Origin: Tamarix chinensis
Taxonomy: Eukaryota; Streptophyta; Magnoliopsida; Caryophyllales; Tamaricaceae
Assembly (NCBI GenBank): GCA_030549775.1
Contig: CM060171.1
Location: 139,470,859 to 139,534,858, forward strand
Reading direction: 5' to 3'
Length of the DNA: 64,000 nt
Shown: piece after piece, positions 58,698 through 64,000 of the stretch
Numbering within the stretch: the first letter of the stretch is position 1
Layout of the letters: each line of letters starts with the position of its first letter
The notes under the pieces: generated by a model
Database searches by the model: none
What the model was told of the DNA's origin: nothing
The model's input: the letters and a program-made list of their open reading frames with translations, nothing else
Made by a program: the position numbers and the translations under genes

Positions 58698-60420
58698 GAG
58701 CCCTAGTGAGATTCGATATAGTTAGATGTGTGAATGATTGGAGGAGTGATTAAAATAATGGTCGAGCTTGATCTACCATATATAGATGGGATTTGGGTAA
58801 TAATGCTCAATGTACAAGGACAAGTTAAAGAAGTGGTGATGGAAGAAGTTATAGTACACATAGTACTTAGCCTAAACATCCTAACTGTTGAGCATAAATG
58901 GGAAGAGGAGGGAGGCAATATTGAATCAAAAGAAAGTTAGAAGATGGTAGAGTAGAGGAACTTGGTACAAGAAGTGGGGAAGAAGTAATAACAATATTAG
59001 CGGGTTCAAATAAATTGAGGTTAGGGGTAAATGGTTAGATTAAAACTACATTAACTGCCTCTGCCACCTTAAAACATACCAAAGGATATAATAGGACCTC
59101 TTGACTATCAATCCCCGAGGAAAAAAATTTCTTCTAGAAAACAATATCCTCCGTGGTTGAGGATAACTTCCTATTATGGGAAGCTTGATCACCACCCTCT
59201 CAACCCAGAATAGACAATGGAATAGTCCTAGCCAGCCCAATAGATTTCCCCAGATGGATCAACAATTATAGAAACATCTTAGGCCTTTACACATGAGGGT
59301 TAAATTTTCGAGAACATATCCTAGAATAATGAATGTACTCATAATCCCCCTCTTCTTGGTTCCCCGCAAACTTTTGTTTCCCTTGTCAACCTTTGGTAAA
59401 TGTGGCATCTACCCTCCTGGCTTCATATTCTAAAAATAAATATAAAAGAATAGATAAGTGTTCTACTATTCACCCTATGCCAGACACAAGGCTAAGGTAT
59501 TCAAAACACAATACACAAGATAAACCAGAGTTTACAAGGTAAATCACATAAAAGGATATGGTAAGGATTTTACTAATAAAGGCCATATTAGGCCCAAAAA
59601 AAGTTGACAGAAATACATAGAAAGAAAAATAAGAATATATAACTATTAAAAATTCTTGGCCTCTAAGGGACCTCAAAAGATAAACACAACATTATAAAGT
59701 ATTGCTCCTAAAGCCCAACTCTAACAAACATATGATCATCCACACCAATCTGTATAAGGTCTTTTGCTTGTGATATTGAGCAGATAACCGATTAAAGCGG
59801 ACACGTAAGCACACTATGTACTGAGTAAGCTAAGTTATCCTCTTATCGAGGTTCACGATGCATGTAAGATCATAATAGATAGGCATGGGTCATACGAGAC
59901 TCATATACAACATGATCATGCATCATGGCATACTAATTCATGCACTATGCTCAAATTATATTCATACTAGGGCATAAATACACATGTACTTGAGAATAAC
60001 ATGCTTCACAAGATAAGGAATCATGTATCAACATATGCATCATATAACTTAGGAAAATCATGGTTCATAATATGTACACACACATAAGCCACAACTAAAG
60101 AAGATGTTACAAAATAACCTTTTTCGCAACAATAAAAAATATTTTTGTTGCAATAAATATTTACATTTTAGCTATAATAATTTGTTGTGGCAATAAAAAA
60201 AAGTAATATTAACAACATATTTTTTGCAAATACAACATTTATGGCTACAAATTTTTATCCCACTAGTAAAAAACTACTGTCAAAATTAATTTTTGGGGAC
60301 AATATTTTTTTGTCATTCCTAAACGTCATTGTCAAGGATCAATTTTCTTATATAGTTGTGATAATAAAAATAAGTTTCATTATAAGCTAAAACTTTAAAG
60401 ATGATTAATATTCATCTATT
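58698..60420. other. Unassigned interior of the gypsy element
   Basis: No RNase H or integrase similarity could be read on either strand. Short frames (58734-58940 on +, 59046-59240 and 59470-59676 on -) match nothing known to me. Around 60110-60310 there are repeated GCAACAATAAA/TTGTTGCAATAAA and GGCAATAAAA phrases in both orientations, suggesting another small decayed DNA transposon. Confidence 0.4.
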
Positions 60421-60879
60421 TTAACTTATTAATAGTATTAGGAGGGTACTTTGATGCACTTGAAATATAGCCTTTTGGTTAATGGCTGATTGCTTTTGTG
60501 ATGCATTAATAATATAGTCAAAGGTTGTAAAGGTAAAAAAAAAATATGGAGGTGGCAAGGGCTTGATTGCAGGACCCCCAACCCCTTAAATGTAAATCCA
60601 AACACACGGTATCCTCCATTAAACCAAATAAATTTTTATGATATAGTAAGTGTGAAACTTATACTTAACCCAAAATTTCATAGTGTTCTTCAACACCATG
60701 GACCTATGGCAACATGGAATACCCCTAGCTCTGCACTTACATGAAGTTAAGTAATTAGGTAAACAAGGAGTCAAAGAATCCATAGAGTCTCAAGAAAAAA
60801 AGGCAAAGAGTTAGAAGCTCAACAAAAAATGAGAGGAGACCATGAATAAATGTGAGCATGGAGGTAGTTAAGTAAGATC

Positions 60880-61248
60880 AAGCCCAATAGAGAAACACTC
60901 AAAGGTGAAGAGGGTAGTTAACTAACATAAAAAGGAGAATGATGATATAGGGCTTAGATCAACAGATTTAAGACGATTACATGATGTAAAAAAGAAGAAT
61001 GTTGATATGAGTCTTAGATGAGTAACTCGATAACATACATCTAATAATAAGGCCCAACAGAATGACCCAAACATCACCCTCTCCCTTTACTTGATGTAAA
61101 CATTACAAATAGAGGAATTTCCTTTTCAAAAAAAAGGGATGGCCATTTAATACTAAGCATCACTTATATTCTCACTTTTATCTCTTCTCTCTCTTAACCC
61201 CCTCCCCCTCCAATTATCGTTTCCCTTGTCTTGATTCCAGCAATAACA
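60880..61248 (+). repeat. 3' LTR (3' part) of the Tat/Ogre-like element
   Basis: Homologous to 38840-39030, ending TTGATTCCAGCAATAACA. The LTR start and polypurine tract are not identified; (A)n-ATGGAGGTGGCAAGGG near 60545 is a candidate tract. Confidence 0.6.
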
Positions 61249-61259
61249 CATGCATACTA

Positions 61260-61941
61260 TAATAAGGCTTGAATTTTCTTATCTTAATTTTATGATATGG
61301 ATTGATATTATCTAATCTAATATTATATGATAAGTGTTACTCTAATTCGATCTAATAAGTGCTAATAATAATGATAATTATTAGTATTAGTATTATTGTA
61401 ATTAAAAATAATTTTAATATGGAATCTAACAAATATTAACATAATTATTATTTTAATTGAAGGCGTGTATTATTATTAAAATAATTATTATATTCATGAT
61501 AATAATAATAATAATAAATATGATAATTATATTATTATTATTACATTATGATAATAATATTTATTATAATAATCTACTTTAAATACACATATAATTATAA
61601 TTATGAATATTATTATGAACATAATAAAATTAATTAAAATGATATTTCTAATAATAGATTTAATAAAAATAATAATATTATTATTACTTCATATATTATT
61701 AATAGATATAATTATTATATATAATAATATTATTTTTATAAATAATAATATAATTTATTATTCTTAATTAAAACTAATGTTACATTAATAAAGATAATAA
61801 TAGTAATATCATTAATATAATTTTATTTTTATTAGTGTCAATATTAATTTTTGTAATATTATAATTTTTATTTTAAATAATAATATATTTATTATTAATA
61901 TTGAATTGATAAAAAAAATTCTACTATGAATATTATTATAC

Positions 61942-61977
<36 letters not shown>

Positions 61978-62030
61978 AATATAAATAATAATAATTGCAA
62001 TTATCTGATTTGATTTGTTGATTTGATATG
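61260..62030. repeat. AT-rich, ATT/AAT simple-sequence region
   Basis: About 770 bp of nearly pure A/T with recurring ATTATT and AATAATAAT phrases, including (ATT)n at 61945-61975. No gene is possible here beyond chance frames. Confidence 0.85.
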
Positions 62031-62039
62031 GTATGTTCT

Positions 62040-63190
62040 AATAATAAAGTGAGGAGCATGTGGCCTAAAATTTTTATGGTCCAATCCGTTATGACTTATT
62101 ACGTAAATTTAATTTTCAAAATCAATATTAAACAAGTTTAAATATAAAATATCTATAAAAAAACATGAATAAGTTGTTTATGAAAAATATTTTAAAATAA
62201 AATAAAATATGCAATAAAAATATGGATAATTTATAACTTTTACAAAAAAAAAATGACTAATTAATAATTGAGTCAAAAATAAAGAGGTTGCCAAGCGGAG
62301 CCTACGGGCCGCGTGATCCTAACCCAAGACAGTTTACTACGGTTAATTTTCGAATGGACAAACTGGACAGGTTGAGGTCCAGTTAACTATTAGTTCTCCA
62401 TAATATATTTTAGTGATGCGTCATATGATGTAAAGGCCCAAAAGCATTCTGATCCAAAAACAAAACGGGCCTGAAAAATGGAAGCACCGCTACCGAGTCC
62501 CTTAGCGTGAATTCAAAAAAGCTTGAAAATAAATGTATGTTTTTGTGGCTTATTTTTGTTGATATGTTCTGATTTATTTTAAATTACTTTGAATTAAAAT
62601 TATTATTATTAGTTCACTAATACTAATTTATTATCAATATATTATTATCATTAATTTATGTATTTTATTATTGTCAAAGTTTTGCTAGTATAATGTGAAT
62701 CGATTATATTTAATTTATTCTGATAAATTCTAAAAATAAATTAAGAATCGCGTGCCCTTATACGCTAGTGCCGGCCACCGTAGTGAAAAGATCTTCTCCG
62801 TTAACTTTTTTTTTATTTAAAATTACACTATTAGCCTACCAAGGGTCGTCATTTTCTTCCTTCGTCAATACATAATCAGTTTTCCATGGCAGTCTGCAAA
62901 GCCTGAAGCCTAATAAAAGTCCACCTCCCCTCTTCTCCGCTTGCTTTCCTATCTGCTGATAGTTTTATCGAAGGAAAAGGAAACAGCGGGCGAAGTTGTG
63001 ATATTAACGATTAGAGAAAGAGGATTGAGAGATACGTTATCAGTTTTATTTACTCAATTAATCATCCCACCTCTCTGGATTGGACCAGCTGTCTGTACTA
63101 CCAATTTTACCGGCACAATATTCTTTAATTGTATGATCAAATTAGCCTGCTAATTCAAAAAGCAATATTCATAGTCGGATTAGTTGCCAA
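62040..63190. other. Intergenic DNA, no gene recognised
   Basis: Patches of balanced composition (62285-62345, 62740-62800, 62860-63140) alternate with AT-rich DNA. The + frame at 62941-63153 has no recognisable product. It could be the leader of a gene continuing to the right, but no splice-linked coding was found. Confidence 0.4.
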
Positions 63191-63202
63191 CCATCGATGT
63201 TA

Positions 63203-63247
63203 GGTCACTGACGAAAGGCCATTACTTCTCTAGTTTCGTCAGTGACC
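63203..63247. repeat. Perfect 14-bp hairpin
   Basis: GGTCACTGACGAAA (63203-63216) and its exact reverse complement (63234-63247) flank a 17-base loop. There is no T-run after it. CTGACGAAA-type motifs occur in some plant DNA-transposon ends, so a foldback remnant is one reading. Confidence 0.85.
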
Positions 63248-63421
63248 ATCATATTTTCTATTGTCACCGCTGCTCGCCAAGTCATCATACTCCCAACCTT
63301 GATTGGCCACTGCTGCTGCTACGATGCAAAGATGAAAAAAAAAAAAGGGGAAAAGGAATAAAAGCTTTTAATTTGAGATTTTGTTTTTCGTTATTTTAAT
63401 TTGAGCATGTTCCACACCCCC

Positions 63422-63590
63422 TTACTTCATCAAGAATAAAATCTTGAAACCATTAGGTTCCACTTCTAATGATCTCAGAATTGTCTTCAAAGACGATATA
63501 ATTTCTCCAAGTCCAAAGATACCGTCAGCCACATATAAAATATCTAAGTCCGGCTTGGAGAGTAATTGATGGCAGTATACATGTGCATAA
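63422..63590 (-). pseudogene. Unrecognised minus-strand coding-like fragment
   Basis: An open stretch of about 55 codons ends at a stop at 63422-63424. Its sequence (DLDILYVADGIFGLGEII then LEVEPNGFKI) looks protein-like in composition. It is closed upstream by a stop near 63594. I do not recognise the family. It could be an eroded exon or transposon piece. Confidence 0.22.
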
Positions 63591-63766
63591 TATTATCCCA
63601 AATCCACTCATCTTGAAAAAAGGAATAGAAGGATCGAGTAAAATCAGATGGTCGCAAATGATGCCAAAACAAGATTGATACTCTAGTGGTGACAAATCGG
63701 TCCAACATTGCCGGCTAATATATGGTGACACCTGTTGGTGCAATGGCATCTTGTGGGTATTTTCAA

Positions 63767-64000
63767 TGTCCCACATTGGAAGTGAATAAGTTTTTTGTTC
63801 ACTTTTTATATCTCCTCACCTTTTGGTTGTTTGAATTATGAGTTTGGGTTGTTTTGTGGGTTGTGGGTTGGATCTTAAATACCACACGCGCGCGCGCCGC
63901 CGCCCGTCCGTGGTGTGGTGTGGTCTTTGATCCGATCCGAGCCTTACTCGGTTTTTTGCCTATTTAATGACGTTTAATTCATTATTAAATAAAAAGATGT
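63767..64000 (+). mobile_element. Possible LTR/TRIM start running off the window
   Basis: TGTCCCACATTGGAAGTGAA is a terminus seen at the start of many plant TRIM/LTR sequences. It is followed by a CT/T-rich stretch and then a CG-rich segment (63884-63945) ending in GATCCGATCCGAGCC. The other end is outside the window, so this is tentative. Confidence 0.35.

Larger units (their letters stand above)
38720..61248 (+). mobile_element. Tat/Ogre-like Ty3/gypsy element, split by nested inserts
   Basis: Two ~250-bp regions, 38840-39030 and 61040-61248, are homologous: both have AATAAGG, then CCTCCCCTTA- or CTCTCCCTTTA-type sequence, then GTAAACA(T/C)TACAAAT, then ATCACTTAT(G/A)TTCT, ending TTGATTCCA. 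I read them as the 3' ends of the 5' and 3' LTRs. Between them lie a primer-binding site (39031 on), gag/protease (44560-46487) and protease-to-RT (50261-51520) in Tat order on the + strand. Copia at 39218-44546 and units at 46488, 51521 and 55370 interrupt it. RNase H and integrase were not found. LTR starts are uncertain, so the left limit is approximate. Confidence 0.7.

Overview
The window is nuclear DNA of a flowering plant, probably a eudicot with a repeat-rich genome. The signs are a 14-exon gene with plant-type GT-AG introns, low GC content, and a dense mixture of Ty1/copia, Ty3/gypsy (Tat/Ogre-like), Cassandra, hAT, CACTA and FAR1/Mutator-related elements. The species cannot be named from the sequence. 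There is one clearly intact host gene; nearly everything else is nested transposable elements in various states of decay.

Layout. 0-9 kb: a complete gene for protein arginine methyltransferase 7 (PRMT7), + strand, with a 660-bp hAT MITE in its ninth intron and one GC-AG intron. 9-12.5 kb: decayed FAR1/Mutator-type transposase with subterminal-type repeats and a hAT-like insertion. 12.5-23.2 kb: a minus-strand Tnt1/Tork-like copia remnant cut by two large inserts. The first is a 5.3-kb TG..CA unit (14003-19318, TSD AGGAC) that itself holds a 314-bp SMART-like mini-retrotransposon. The second is a shorter related unit that holds a 1.9-kb CACTA element. 23.8-27.0 kb: decayed BED/DUF659/dimerisation hAT transposase, minus strand. 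27.1-28.85 kb: tandem satellite with a higher-order repeat of five monomers (about 720 bp). 29.4 kb: Cassandra solo LTR carrying 5S-rRNA-like sequence. 29.8-34.2 kb: another TG..CA unit. 36.1-37.1 kb: a hAT MITE abutting a Harbinger-like MITE. 37.7-38.15 kb: a doubtful small gene. About 38.7-61.25 kb: one Tat/Ogre-like gypsy element, split by a complete copia element (39218-44546) and by three more of the large TG..CA units. 61.3-64 kb: AT-rich DNA, a perfect 14-bp hairpin and a possible LTR start at the right edge.

The most unusual feature is a family of giant (3.8-5.3 kb) TGTAA...TTACA-type units. They lack coding domains, several have their own 5-bp target duplications, and they share an internal architecture: AT-rich end, polypyrimidine tract, two minisatellite zones, then a conserved end. 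At least five and probably six copies occur here. They are best read as solo LTRs of a long-LTR gypsy element or as a large non-autonomous family. I found no CRISPR, operon, tRNA or bacterial-type system. All names rest on reading the sequence by eye; no database search was possible.
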